Positions 31,249 through 39,429 of a DNA stretch of 39,429 bases are shown piece by piece. A program made the translations under genes and the position numbers. Positions within the stretch are counted from its first letter, which is position 1, and each line of letters opens with the position of its first letter. The notes below the pieces were generated by a model that saw nothing but the letters and a program-made list of their open reading frames with translations, was not told the origin of the DNA and ran no database searches. This stretch comes from Melioribacter sp. (GTDB lineage Bacteria > Bacteroidota > Ignavibacteria > Ignavibacteriales > Melioribacteraceae): contig PMDS01000096.1 of the NCBI GenBank assembly GCA_003155655.1, positions 1-39,429 of the forward strand, written 5' to 3'.

Positions 31249-33080
31249 TGTTTGATTTATTACTTGCCTTCAGTAAAAATGAAATAAATACTTCTATTAG
31301 AGAAAAAATATCTAATTCTTTTAGCAAATATGATCTCTATAAAAATATAGAATATCTATGTAAACGGTTCAGCAGCGATTCTTTTTGTTTTACATATTAT
31401 TCTAGAGAAAATGATAATTCGAATCTTTCAGAAGATAATAGTTATAAGATACTAGTTGTTGGGGAACCATTCATATCAGATTATGGCGCTGAAAAGTATA
31501 ATTTAAAAAAGTGGTTGCATAACGCTTCAGATCTGTTAAAAATATACCAAAAAAGTGGCGATGATTTCCCTGAATGTCTAAAGGGGAACTATTCTTTAAT
31601 TATACTCGAAAATAAGTTTAATAGATTAAAAGTAATAAACAGCAAATATGGTATTTCTCCTATTTACTATGCTCTTCAAAATGATATATTATATTTATCA
31701 ACTTCATTAATAATACTACGGGAACTTGATAAAAGTTTAGAAGAAATTGATGAAACGGCATTATTAGAGAGAGAAATATTTAATTATCCGCTTGGCAGAA
31801 AGACCTTACTAAAAAATGTATTTTCTCTACTTCCAACAGAGATTGTTACGTATGATAAATCCGGAATAAACCGAAAAACTTATTGGAGTCTGAAAGAACT
31901 GTACTCATCAAAATTATTAGATGAAAAAGAAGCAGTTGAAATTGGAGAAAAGATATTTAAGGATAGTGTTAGAATTAGAACAGAGGATAAAGAAAAGATA
32001 TGCGCGTCATTAACGGGAGGTTTTGACGGGAGGACAAATTTATCTGTACTGAATAAATCAAAAGACGATCTTTTGCTGTATTCATTTGGCATAAAAGGCA
32101 GCCTGAATATTGAGATACCGCTTAAAATATCTGAAGAACTTGGTTATAAATATGAGCCAATATATTTAGAAAAAGAATATGAGGAAGTTTACAATCAATT
32201 CGCTGAAGAAGCTGTAATACAGTCGGATTGTTTAAGAACAATAGAAAGCGCTAATTACCCATTTGCATTTAAACAGCTGTCAAAATTTTCTGATGTAGTG
32301 ATAACAGGGATATTCGGCAGCGAGTTACTAAGGACATTCCAGAATGTAGGTTTGATGGTTAAAAAGGAGTTTGTCGATTTAAACAATTCAAATAATTCCG
32401 AAAATACCTGGAATAACATTAAAAACAATTTACTAACGAATTCTTATTTAGATAAACAGTTAATTGAAAACAATTTTGAGGAAGTGAAGAACCATTTTAA
32501 TGAAGTAATATGGTCGAATATAAAAGAGTTAACTACAAATCAAAGATTTTATATTTACCTAATATCAGCCGGATTAAAAAATTATTTCGGCGGCGAAGTG
32601 CATTCTGAAAGGATTTATGCTACAAACAGGTTCCCATATTTAGATGAAGATTTTGTAAAGTTCATATTTCAATCTCCGTTTGCGGGAATATACTCAACAG
32701 CACTTAATCCAACAGCAAACCAAAGATTCAGATCTCAATATTTTTACGCTAAGATAATAGAGATGAACAAACCTGAATTATTGAAATACCAGACTGATCA
32801 TGGGTTCCCCGCGGATTATGTGTTATCAAAATTCCCTTTATTAAAAATTTCTTTGCCTTATTTTATTAATAGGAGAAAGAAAAAGAGAACCAGATACGTT
32901 GAGTTTAAACCTGTTGATTGGGGAGAAAAATATTTTAATAATACTGATTTAAATTTGTTCCTAAGATCGTCATATCTTAATGAAAAATATAAGGGTGATT
33001 ATATCACTGGCCGTTGGAAGAATAATTATTCTGCTTTTTTTAAACATGCCTCTTTTAATATCTGGATGAATATTAGCTGA
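31248..33080 (+). CDS. Asparagine-synthetase-like amidotransferase without the glutaminase cysteine
   Basis: The protein (610 residues from ATG 31248; a TTG three bases earlier adds one) has an N-terminal Ntn-like domain with CLKGNYSLIILENKFNRLKV and SKYGISPIYYALQN, matching GATase_7. However, it begins MFDLLLAF with no catalytic Cys2, so it cannot release ammonia from glutamine in the usual way. The C-terminal synthetase domain has the PP-loop LTGGFDGR (255-262), where the usual SGGxDS serine is glycine. It would adenylate a carboxylate, like beta-lactam synthetase or asparagine synthetase, and couple it to an amine or free ammonia. The start overlaps the previous stop (TGATG). Confidence 0.85.
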   Translation: MFDLLLAFSKNEINTSIREKISNSFSKYDLYKNIEYLCKRFSSDSFCFTYYSRENDNSNLSEDNSYKILVVGEPFISDYGAEKYNLKKWLHNASDLLKIYQKSGDDFPECLKGNYSLIILENKFNRLKVINSKYGISPIYYALQNDILYLSTSLIILRELDKSLEEIDETALLEREIFNYPLGRKTLLKNVFSLLPTEIVTYDKSGINRKTYWSLKELYSSKLLDEKEAVEIGEKIFKDSVRIRTEDKEKICASLTGGFDGRTNLSVLNKSKDDLLLYSFGIKGSLNIEIPLKISEELGYKYEPIYLEKEYEEVYNQFAEEAVIQSDCLRTIESANYPFAFKQLSKFSDVVITGIFGSELLRTFQNVGLMVKKEFVDLNNSNNSENTWNNIKNNLLTNSYLDKQLIENNFEEVKNHFNEVIWSNIKELTTNQRFYIYLISAGLKNYFGGEVHSERIYATNRFPYLDEDFVKFIFQSPFAGIYSTALNPTANQRFRSQYFYAKIIEMNKPELLKYQTDHGFPADYVLSKFPLLKISLPYFINRRKKKRTRYVEFKPVDWGEKYFNNTDLNLFLRSSYLNEKYKGDYITGRWKNNYSAFFKHASFNIWMNIS

Positions 33081-33088
33081 TTTGAGAT

Positions 33089-34219
33089 TTGTTGAAACGA
33101 AAAATTCTTATACTTACAAATTATCCCTCTGATCTGTCATCGTTTTCCGGTGGAGTTGAAACAGCAACTGCTTCATTGTTGGAAGGATTGAAACAATATT
33201 TTACTGAATTCGAATTTTCGATTGCAGCTATAGATCTTAAGGCAGAAGAAGATAGAAGAATTGTTAAAGACGGTTACACATTTTATTTTTTTGCGCCATT
33301 TGGACGTCATTTCAGGCCACATTCTTTATGGAGTGGGTTAAAAATATTCAAAATAGTAAAAACCTTAAACCCGGACATAATTCATGTAAATGGGAATGTT
33401 ATTCTAGGATTTTGGACATCATTCTGCAAACAAAGAAAAATATACACAATTCACGGTATACCAAAGAAGGAGAGAAAAGTATGGTCAGGCATAGGTTATT
33501 GGGGTATACTGCTCGAAAGTTTACTGCAGAATTATGTTTTTTTAAGGTTTAAGCACATAATCACTCTTACTAAAGAAAATGCTATTCACTTTACAAAACA
33601 TCAAATTATTTATAATGTGCCTAATTCTGTTAGAAGTAAATTTCTTCTTGATACTAACAATAAAGAACGAAACAGAATATTGTTTGTAGGAGGGTTAACA
33701 AGGATGAAAGGAGTAGATATGCTCCTGGAAGCTTATAATGACCTGGATGACAAGGAAGAGGTTAAACTGACTTTAGTAGGTGAAATGAAAGAAATAAATC
33801 TAAAAAATAAAATTGATGAGTATAAATTTAAGTATGGAAATAAAATTGAAGTTATTGAAAATGCCGGTATCGAAAAATTGACTGAATTATTTTATTCATC
33901 AAAATTATTCATACTGCTTTCCCGTCAGGAAAATATGCCAATTGTATTATTGGAAGCAATGGCTTGCGGTGTACCGGTAATTGCTTCTGATGTAGGCGCC
34001 ATACCGGAAATGATTGAGGATGGAGTTGACGGGTATATATTTAAAAATGGTGATGTTGCCTCACTGAAAAACATTCTTAAAAATATTTTATATAATCAGA
34101 ACAAATTGGAAAATATTGGCGAAGCTGCCAGAAGGAAAGTTCTTAAGTATTATACTCCTGATGTTATTTCGGCAAAAACTGTAGGAGTGTATAAAACTTT
34201 GCTGAATGAGAAAAATTGA
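33089..34219 (+). CDS. Family 4 glycosyltransferase
   Basis: The 376-residue GT-B enzyme starts at TTG 33089 or the next codon, TTG 33092, giving KRKILILTNYPSDLSSFSGG with the N-terminal glycine-rich loop and GVETAT. IYTIHGIPKKER lies in the acceptor domain. The donor domain reads ILFVGGLTRMKGVDMLLEAY, LVGEMKEI, and SRQENMPIVLLEAMACGVP, with a complete EX7E motif, then VIASDVGAIPEMI. It is a fully canonical retaining GT4 and most likely adds an internal sugar of the repeat unit. It begins 8 bp after the asparagine-synthetase-like gene. Confidence 0.92.
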   Translation: MLKRKILILTNYPSDLSSFSGGVETATASLLEGLKQYFTEFEFSIAAIDLKAEEDRRIVKDGYTFYFFAPFGRHFRPHSLWSGLKIFKIVKTLNPDIIHVNGNVILGFWTSFCKQRKIYTIHGIPKKERKVWSGIGYWGILLESLLQNYVFLRFKHIITLTKENAIHFTKHQIIYNVPNSVRSKFLLDTNNKERNRILFVGGLTRMKGVDMLLEAYNDLDDKEEVKLTLVGEMKEINLKNKIDEYKFKYGNKIEVIENAGIEKLTELFYSSKLFILLSRQENMPIVLLEAMACGVPVIASDVGAIPEMIEDGVDGYIFKNGDVASLKNILKNILYNQNKLENIGEAARRKVLKYYTPDVISAKTVGVYKTLLNEKN

Positions 34220-34220
34220 A

Positions 34221-35363
34221 ATGAAAACAGTATTACATCTTGAAAGAAAATTTACTTCAAATACAGAAACTTTTATAATAAATCAGGTAAATCTGATTGC
34301 AAAATACAATGTAATTGTTGTTACTATAAGGTCGCTTAATAATTTTGAATGCAATAAAAAAATTATTACGCCAAATAAAAGAAGCGCAATTTCAAATACA
34401 GCTAAAGTACTCTCTAAAAGTACATGTGAATCACTTTTTAACCAATTAAAGGATTATAAAATTGATTTAATTCATGTTCATTATCTTGTTGACGCATTGT
34501 ATTTCAAAAAACTTGTAGAAAAATTCAATGTTCCTAAAATTGTTTCAAGCTATGGTTATGATGTAACAAGCTTTCCGAATATATTTTTTGGTTTTGGACG
34601 ACTATTGTTGAAAACTGTATTTAGACACTATGATTATTTCTTTGCCATGAGCCAGGACATGAAAACCGACTTGGTAAAATTAGGATGTAAAAATGAAAAA
34701 ATAATGGTTCATTATTACGGTACAGAAACAAGCAAATTCAACAATACCAGTAGAGATTATAAACGTGGAAATAAAATAAAAATACTAAGTGTCGGAACTT
34801 TAGAAGAAAAAAAAGCGCAGCTGCTTGTTATCGAGGCTTTGTACCTACTTGAGAAAAAACATCCAAATGTAAATTATGAATACCATATTATTGGCGGTGG
34901 CCCTGATGAAAATAAAATTATGGAAAAATGTATTAAATACAATATGACGAACAAAGTATTTATTCATGGTTATATTCATCATCATTCCAAGGAACTTAAA
35001 AAATTCTATGATGATTGTAATATTTTTATACTTCCGAGCATAACTACAAAAAGTGGTGAAAAGGAGGGAATACCGGGAACAATAGTTGAAGCCATGAGCA
35101 ATGGTTTGCCTGTTATAAGTACATATCATGCGGGAATTCCTTCTATTATTGAAAATGTAGTACACGGATTACTTGTAAAAGAAAGGGATATACAAGCATT
35201 GGAAGAAGCAATTTACAGTCTTATTTCAAATATTGAGTTGTGTAGAAAAATTGGGCAAAACGCTCAAACCAGAGCAATAAATGAATTGGATCTAAAAGCT
35301 AAAACAATAGAACTCGAAAATATTTACAAAAATATTATAGATAATGATCAAAAAAATTTATAA
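34221..35363 (+). CDS. Family 4 glycosyltransferase
   Basis: I take ATG 34221, one base after the preceding stop, giving MKTVLHLERKFTSNTETFI. It has GAGA in a better position for ribosome binding than ATG 34206, which would add five residues. The roughly 380-residue GT-B protein has FIINQVNLIAKYNVIVVTIR and a HVHYLVDALYF acceptor-domain segment. ILSVGTLEEKKAQLLVIEAL, HIIGGGPDEN and KEGIPGTIVEAMSNGLPVIS carry an intact EX7E pattern (E-G-I-P-G-T-I-V-E). The SFPN and ETFI features resemble colanic-acid WcaL/AmsK-like transferases. It overlaps the deacetylase gene by 20 bp, so the two are translationally coupled. Confidence 0.92.
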   Translation: MKTVLHLERKFTSNTETFIINQVNLIAKYNVIVVTIRSLNNFECNKKIITPNKRSAISNTAKVLSKSTCESLFNQLKDYKIDLIHVHYLVDALYFKKLVEKFNVPKIVSSYGYDVTSFPNIFFGFGRLLLKTVFRHYDYFFAMSQDMKTDLVKLGCKNEKIMVHYYGTETSKFNNTSRDYKRGNKIKILSVGTLEEKKAQLLVIEALYLLEKKHPNVNYEYHIIGGGPDENKIMEKCIKYNMTNKVFIHGYIHHHSKELKKFYDDCNIFILPSITTKSGEKEGIPGTIVEAMSNGLPVISTYHAGIPSIIENVVHGLLVKERDIQALEEAIYSLISNIELCRKIGQNAQTRAINELDLKAKTIELENIYKNIIDNDQKNL

Positions 35364-36345
35364 TCAAATTCGATCTTCACTTCCGCAAAAATATCAAATT
35401 GAATTATCAAAATTTGTTTTTAGAATTACCGATAAACCCTTTTTTGTAAATGACGAGAATTATGACCTGAAAAAGGGGATTGTTGTAGTATCTGCGGATT
35501 TTGAATTAGCGTGGGCCTGGAGGTATTCAAAAAAGAAAATAAATATTTCGGAAATTGCTGAAAGAGAAAGAAATAATTTCCATATCATTATAAATAGATT
35601 AAATGAATTGGATATACCTATTACATGGGCAACAGTTGGCCATTTATTTCTTGATTCATGCAAAAGAGAAAACGGAAAAGCCCACTGGGATATGTATAGA
35701 CCGAATTACTTCGAAAATGAATATTGGAAATATAAGTATGGCGATTGGTTTGACATTGATCCGTGTGGGAATTATAAGTCTGATCCCGGATTTTATGCTC
35801 CAGATTTAATTGAGATAATTTTAAATTCTAAGACAAACCATGAAATTGCATGCCATAGTTTTTCCCATTGCGATTTCTCTGAAAGGAACAGCTATTCCAA
35901 ATTGATTGATGCAGAATTGAGTGAATGCAGAAAATCAATGGATAAATTTGGAATTAGACCTGTTTCATTTGTTTTTCCTGGCAACCTATATGGAAGTTTT
36001 GATCATCTTAAAAAAGCAGGGTTCAAAATTATAAGATATAAAGCAAATGATTCAAAAGAATTAGGATACCCTGAAATATTAAAGAATGGCTTGATGGCAA
36101 TTCATGATTCTATTGCGCTTGATGTTTATGAAGATGGATGGGATAATAATTATTTACTATGGAAGTATAAAAAATATATTGATAAAGCTATTGATAAAAA
36201 AGCAATTTGCCATTTTTGGTTTCATCCTTCCTTGCAATACAAACAACTTGAAGAGTATTTTCTTCCTATCCTGAATTATATTCATTCTCAAAGAGAAAAT
36301 GGGAAATTAGAAGTATTAACAATGGAACAGTTAATAACATTATAG
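35344..36345 (+). CDS. Polysaccharide deacetylase (NodB homology domain)
   Basis: The 333-residue protein has the NodB-type catalytic motifs: VVSADFELAWAW with the metal- and base-providing aspartate D52, HEIACHSFSHCDF with the metal-binding H171 and H175, and RPVSFVFPGN as motif 3. HFWFHPSLQ near the C-terminus provides the late catalytic histidine. It would remove N-acetyl (or O-acetyl) groups from the glycan. No signal peptide is evident, so it may act on a lipid-linked intermediate in the cytoplasm, as seen in related cluster-borne deacetylases. An unusual insertion between residues 105 and 150 (WDMYRPNYFENEYWKY) is rich in aromatic residues. It starts inside the preceding glycosyltransferase gene. 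Confidence 0.9.
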   Translation: MIKKIYNQIRSSLPQKYQIELSKFVFRITDKPFFVNDENYDLKKGIVVVSADFELAWAWRYSKKKINISEIAERERNNFHIIINRLNELDIPITWATVGHLFLDSCKRENGKAHWDMYRPNYFENEYWKYKYGDWFDIDPCGNYKSDPGFYAPDLIEIILNSKTNHEIACHSFSHCDFSERNSYSKLIDAELSECRKSMDKFGIRPVSFVFPGNLYGSFDHLKKAGFKIIRYKANDSKELGYPEILKNGLMAIHDSIALDVYEDGWDNNYLLWKYKKYIDKAIDKKAICHFWFHPSLQYKQLEEYFLPILNYIHSQRENGKLEVLTMEQLITL

Positions 36346-36385
36346 TCTTCATTCCCAAAATTAGACAAAAGAAAACGAGTTATTT

Positions 36386-38263
36386 ATGTGTGGAATAATA
36401 GGAGTATTTAACTTTCGCAATTGTGAACCAATTGATAGAGCTAAGTTAAAAGAATCTACAAATTTAATGCAGCACAGGGGTCCTGACGCAGAAGGTTATT
36501 ATTATGACGATCAAAATGGTATAGGATTTGGGCAGAGGAGATTATCTATTATTGACCTTGTAACCGGCGATCAACCTATATCGAATGAAAATAAATCAGT
36601 TTGGATTAACTATAATGGGGAACTTTATAACTATAAAGAACTTAGAAATTATCTATTAAATAAAGGACATATTTTTAAAACTCAGTCTGATACTGAAGTT
36701 ATTGTTCATGCATACGAAGAGTTTGGATTTGACTGTGTAAAAAAATTCAATGGCATATTCGCATTTTCAATCTGGGATTCAAATAAAAAGTTAATTTTTC
36801 TTACCCGAGATCACTTCGGAGTTAAGCCGGTATATTATTATCAAGATTCTGAAAAATTTATATTTGCTTCGGAATATAAGTCTATTCTTAATTATGCTAA
36901 TCCTGTTAAAGAAATTGATATAGAAGCATTAAATAAATGCCTGATTTACAGGCACACACCTGCGCCCGATACATTGATAAAATCAATAAAAAAACTTCCA
37001 GCTTCTCATTATTTGATTTTTGAATCATCTGGCAATTATAAACTGATTAATTATTGGAATAAACATATTACAACTGATTATAGCAAAACGAAAGAATACT
37101 GGCAGGAAAAGTTAAAAGATCAAATAGAGTCTGCCGTGAAAAGACAAATGATTTCTGATGTGCCAATTGGATTATCTCTAAGTGGTGGTGTTGATTCAGC
37201 CTTAATTTTGGCTCTTATGACAAAATTTACAAGGATGAATGTACATACATTTACAGTTGGTTTCGAAGGAGGGAGAGGAAAAGATAACGAAATTGAAAAA
37301 GCGAGAGAATTATCAAATACTTTCGGTGCAGATTTTCATTCATATGACATCTTAGAATCCGACTATTTGAATTTTTTTGATAAATATTTATATCATCTAG
37401 AAGAACCGGTGGGGAATGAATCTGCTGCTGCGTATTACTTTGTAGCAAATCTTGCTAAAGGTAATGTAAAAGTATTGTTAAATGGGCAAGGTGCAGACGA
37501 ACCATTTGCGGGTTATGATAGATATATAGGTTTATATTATTCCGAAAAATATCCTAAGCTATTAAAAATGTTATCTTCTGTCTTATATAAAGTTAATCCG
37601 TTTGTTAGAAGGAAAATGCAATTTGAAAAATTGCATGATCATTTCAAAATTAATAACACAAATGAAAAAATTTTTAGCGCTTCAACTGTTTTAAATAGAA
37701 AAATAAAAGAAGCATTTTTTGCTGACACCATATTCAATTCCAATAATATTAATATTCTGGAAGATGTTTCAAAAATTATTGATAATAAAATTTCTGGCAA
37801 TGTTCTAGAGAAACTTCTTTTTTACGATATGTTTTCTTCTTTACCAGAAAATTTACTTTTATGTGAAGATAAAATGGCAATGGCTGCAAGTATTGAAGCC
37901 AGGGTGCCGTTTTTAGATATCGATCTAGTCGAAACTGTTCTTTCCATACCTGTAAAATATAAAGTGCGTATGTTCACTGGAAAAATGATTCACAAAGAAG
38001 TTAGCGAAAAATATTTACCAAAAAAATATGTTTACCAGAGGAAAATTGGATATGATTGCCCGGTAGCTGATTGGTTAAGGAACTCGCTGGGCGAAATGTT
38101 GATGGATTATATAAATTCAAAGAATTCAATTACTAACCAGTATTTGAATGTCAAAAGTGTTAATAGCATAATCAATGAACATAGGCTGTCAAAAGCAAAT
38201 AATGAAAAATTTCTTTTCCTTTTATTATCAATTGAAAAATGGAATAGTATTTTCATAAAATGA
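36386..38263 (+). CDS. asnB: Asparagine synthetase, glutamine-hydrolysing (AsnB type)
   Basis: The 625-residue class-II amidotransferase has both halves complete. MCGIIGVFNF supplies the nucleophilic Cys2. HRGPDAEGYY and RLSIIDLVTGDQPISNE form the glutaminase pocket. The synthetase domain starts near residue 240, with SLSGGVDSALIL (264-275) as the ATP PP-loop, and later ARVPFLDIDLVE and YKVRMFTGKMIHKEV. It converts aspartate to asparagine with glutamine as nitrogen donor. In polysaccharide clusters relatives often amidate uronic acids or amino-acid substituents (WbpS/AsnB-like), so the real substrate may be a sugar carboxylate. It contrasts with the Cys-less relative at 31248. It overlaps the last gene by four bases. 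Confidence 0.95.
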   Translation: MCGIIGVFNFRNCEPIDRAKLKESTNLMQHRGPDAEGYYYDDQNGIGFGQRRLSIIDLVTGDQPISNENKSVWINYNGELYNYKELRNYLLNKGHIFKTQSDTEVIVHAYEEFGFDCVKKFNGIFAFSIWDSNKKLIFLTRDHFGVKPVYYYQDSEKFIFASEYKSILNYANPVKEIDIEALNKCLIYRHTPAPDTLIKSIKKLPASHYLIFESSGNYKLINYWNKHITTDYSKTKEYWQEKLKDQIESAVKRQMISDVPIGLSLSGGVDSALILALMTKFTRMNVHTFTVGFEGGRGKDNEIEKARELSNTFGADFHSYDILESDYLNFFDKYLYHLEEPVGNESAAAYYFVANLAKGNVKVLLNGQGADEPFAGYDRYIGLYYSEKYPKLLKMLSSVLYKVNPFVRRKMQFEKLHDHFKINNTNEKIFSASTVLNRKIKEAFFADTIFNSNNINILEDVSKIIDNKISGNVLEKLLFYDMFSSLPENLLLCEDKMAMAASIEARVPFLDIDLVETVLSIPVKYKVRMFTGKMIHKEVSEKYLPKKYVYQRKIGYDCPVADWLRNSLGEMLMDYINSKNSITNQYLNVKSVNSIINEHRLSKANNEKFLFLLLSIEKWNSIFIK

Positions 38264-39429
38264 GAAAAAATGTATGTATGCTTGCATATGCGGAATATTA
38301 TACTGATGCAAGGATTAAATCTTATGTTGATATTCTGATTGAGGCAAAAGTGCATGTTGATATAATCTGTCTTTATGATAATTATTCAGCTTCACTAAAA
38401 GGGAATGAATCTTTAAATCTTATTTTTGCTGGAAAAAAATATCAAGGCAATAGTAAATCTATCTATTTATCTAATTATTTATTCTTTTTCATAAAAGCAT
38501 TCTTTATTCTTTCTTTCCTGCAATTACTTAAAAAATATAAGTTTATTCACGTTCATAATCAGCCAGATTTTCTAGTGTTTTGTGCTGTATTGCCAAAAGT
38601 TCTTGGAGTAAAAATAATACTAGATATGCATGATATAATGATTGCAGGTGTCATTAGTAAGTTCAAATCTAAGACTAATAGCCTATTGTATAGATTGACC
38701 AAATTGCAAACTACTTTATCAGTTAAGTTTTGCAATATTTTAATATGTGCTGATCATTCACAAAAAGAATATCTAATTTCAAATGGTATTAATAATAGGA
38801 ATATTGATGTACTATTAAATTTACCTTATGATAAATATTTCCATTTAAGAAATAATGAACCAGCGGGAAACATTAAAATTATATACCATGGAACTGTTTC
38901 AAGTAGATTAGGATTGGACATAGCTATAAAAGCTGTAGAAGCTGCGTGCGCGGAAATAAATCTTACATTTACAATAGTCGGGAATGGAGAAGATAAAAAG
39001 AGATTAGTTCAATATTGTCATGAAAAAAAAATAATTGATAGAATAATCTATTTTAAACCTTTCATTCCCGTTGAAAATCTCCAAAAGGAAATAGAAAAGT
39101 ATCATATTGGTATTGTTGCAAATAGAAAGACAATCATCGGCGATAAATGTATGCTCCCTGTAAAATTAATAGAATATATTGCCATTGGTTTACCTGTAAT
39201 TGTGCCTAAGCTGGAGGTAATTAAAATGTATTTTAATGAAGATATGGTTTATTATTATGAACCTGAGGATATAAATGAATTAAAGAAGGCCATAGTTGAT
39301 CTAGCTGGTTCTGCAGAACTTAGAAGAATTATCTCCAATAACAGCAGAATATTTTTCAATTCATATAATTGGAATATTCAAAAAGAAAAGTATTTATATA
39401 TGATTAACTCACCTTACGCAAACAGATGA
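38260..39429 (+). CDS. Family 4-like glycosyltransferase
   Basis: The 389-residue GT-B protein ends with TGA at 39427-39429, the last three bases of the window, so it is complete. The N-domain includes CMLAYAEYYTDARIKSYVDI, FIHVHNQPDF and ILDMHDIM, typical of GT4 enzymes with a glycosyl-transferase 4-type N-terminal fold. The donor domain has IYHGTVSSRLGLDIAIKAVE, FTIVGNGEDKK and GDKCMLPVKLIEYIAIGLP followed by VIVPKLEVI. In this loop the usual first glutamate of EX7E is missing, but the KLIEYIAIGLPVI stretch is well conserved. It is coupled by ATGA to asnB. Its sugar is unknown; the cluster probably continues beyond the window. Confidence 0.88.
   Translation: MRKNVCMLAYAEYYTDARIKSYVDILIEAKVHVDIICLYDNYSASLKGNESLNLIFAGKKYQGNSKSIYLSNYLFFFIKAFFILSFLQLLKKYKFIHVHNQPDFLVFCAVLPKVLGVKIILDMHDIMIAGVISKFKSKTNSLLYRLTKLQTTLSVKFCNILICADHSQKEYLISNGINNRNIDVLLNLPYDKYFHLRNNEPAGNIKIIYHGTVSSRLGLDIAIKAVEAACAEINLTFTIVGNGEDKKRLVQYCHEKKIIDRIIYFKPFIPVENLQKEIEKYHIGIVANRKTIIGDKCMLPVKLIEYIAIGLPVIVPKLEVIKMYFNEDMVYYYEPEDINELKKAIVDLAGSAELRRIISNNSRIFFNSYNWNIQKEKYLYMINSPYANR

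Noticed and set aside
33328-33552. 74-codon overlapping + strand frame inside a GT4 gene
   Set aside because: It is out of frame with a conserved glycosyltransferase and has no start signal or motif.
1-39429. CRISPR array, tRNA, rRNA, or prophage genes
   Set aside because: I saw no regularly spaced repeats, cloverleaf-like sequence with a CCA end, rRNA core sequence or phage structural gene anywhere.

Overview
The window is a 39 kb surface-polysaccharide (O-antigen, capsule or exopolysaccharide) biosynthesis locus from a low-G+C bacterium. It is about 30% G+C by eye; I did not compute it. All recognisable genes lie on the + strand. Genes are tightly packed: most neighbours overlap by 1-20 bp (ATGA or TAATG junctions) or sit a few bases apart. 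Clear Shine-Dalgarno sequences are rare, and TTG/GTG starts occur. This style, the extreme A+T richness and the gene families would fit the Bacteroidota/Ignavibacteriota (FCB) side of the tree. No rRNA, tRNA or housekeeping marker is present, so this is a weak inference.

Left edge (1-2788): a decayed zone. It holds a broken, possibly family-2, glycosyltransferase (353-698) and an apparently intact 1,500-bp IS5-family insertion sequence with perfect 17-bp terminal inverted repeats and a TAAATA target duplication (861-2360). It also holds two decayed sugar-nucleotide genes: an SDR dehydratase-like 3' end and the first codons of a sugar-1-phosphate nucleotidyltransferase, still joined by an ATGA overlap.

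Block A (2789-10550) makes an unusual activated sugar. Its genes are a 3,5-epimerase-like cupin, a PLP sugar aminotransferase, a zinc-ribbon methyltransferase, an SDR epimerase, a GHMP (heptose-kinase-like) sugar kinase, a nucleotidyltransferase, a GNAT acetyltransferase, a WbqC-like protein and a CgeB-like glycosyltransferase. A terminator-like hairpin follows at 10642-10674.

Block B (10722-19187) is the assembly machinery: a Wzy-like polymerase, a Wzx-like flippase, three glycosyltransferases (two GT4, one GT9), an SDR and a methyltransferase. It ends in a methyltransferase pseudogene (19198-19849).

Block C (19872-25491) is a LegB/LegC-type 4-amino-sugar pathway: nucleotidyltransferase, 4,6-dehydratase, aminotransferase, a divergent second DegT-like protein, a short formyltransferase and a FemAB/GNAT-like acyl or aminoacyl transferase. 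Block D (25498-28689) looks like a periplasmic side-branch glycosylation module in the style of Gtr or ArnC/E/F/T: polyprenyl-phosphate GT2, DUF2304 membrane protein, hexapeptide acyltransferase, EmrE/ArnE-like small transporter and GT-C-like membrane protein.

Block E (29027-33080) is the most unusual part: ATP-grasp ligase, D-2-hydroxyacid dehydrogenase and a Cys-less asparagine-synthetase-like protein, each translationally coupled to the next. I infer a pathway that makes and attaches a hydroxyacyl or amide group. Block F (33089-39429) has three GT4 glycosyltransferases, a NodB-type polysaccharide deacetylase and a canonical glutamine-dependent asparagine synthetase. The last GT4 gene ends exactly at the window edge. 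Together the genes would make, flip, polymerise and heavily decorate (amino, formyl, acetyl, methyl, amide) a complex glycan.
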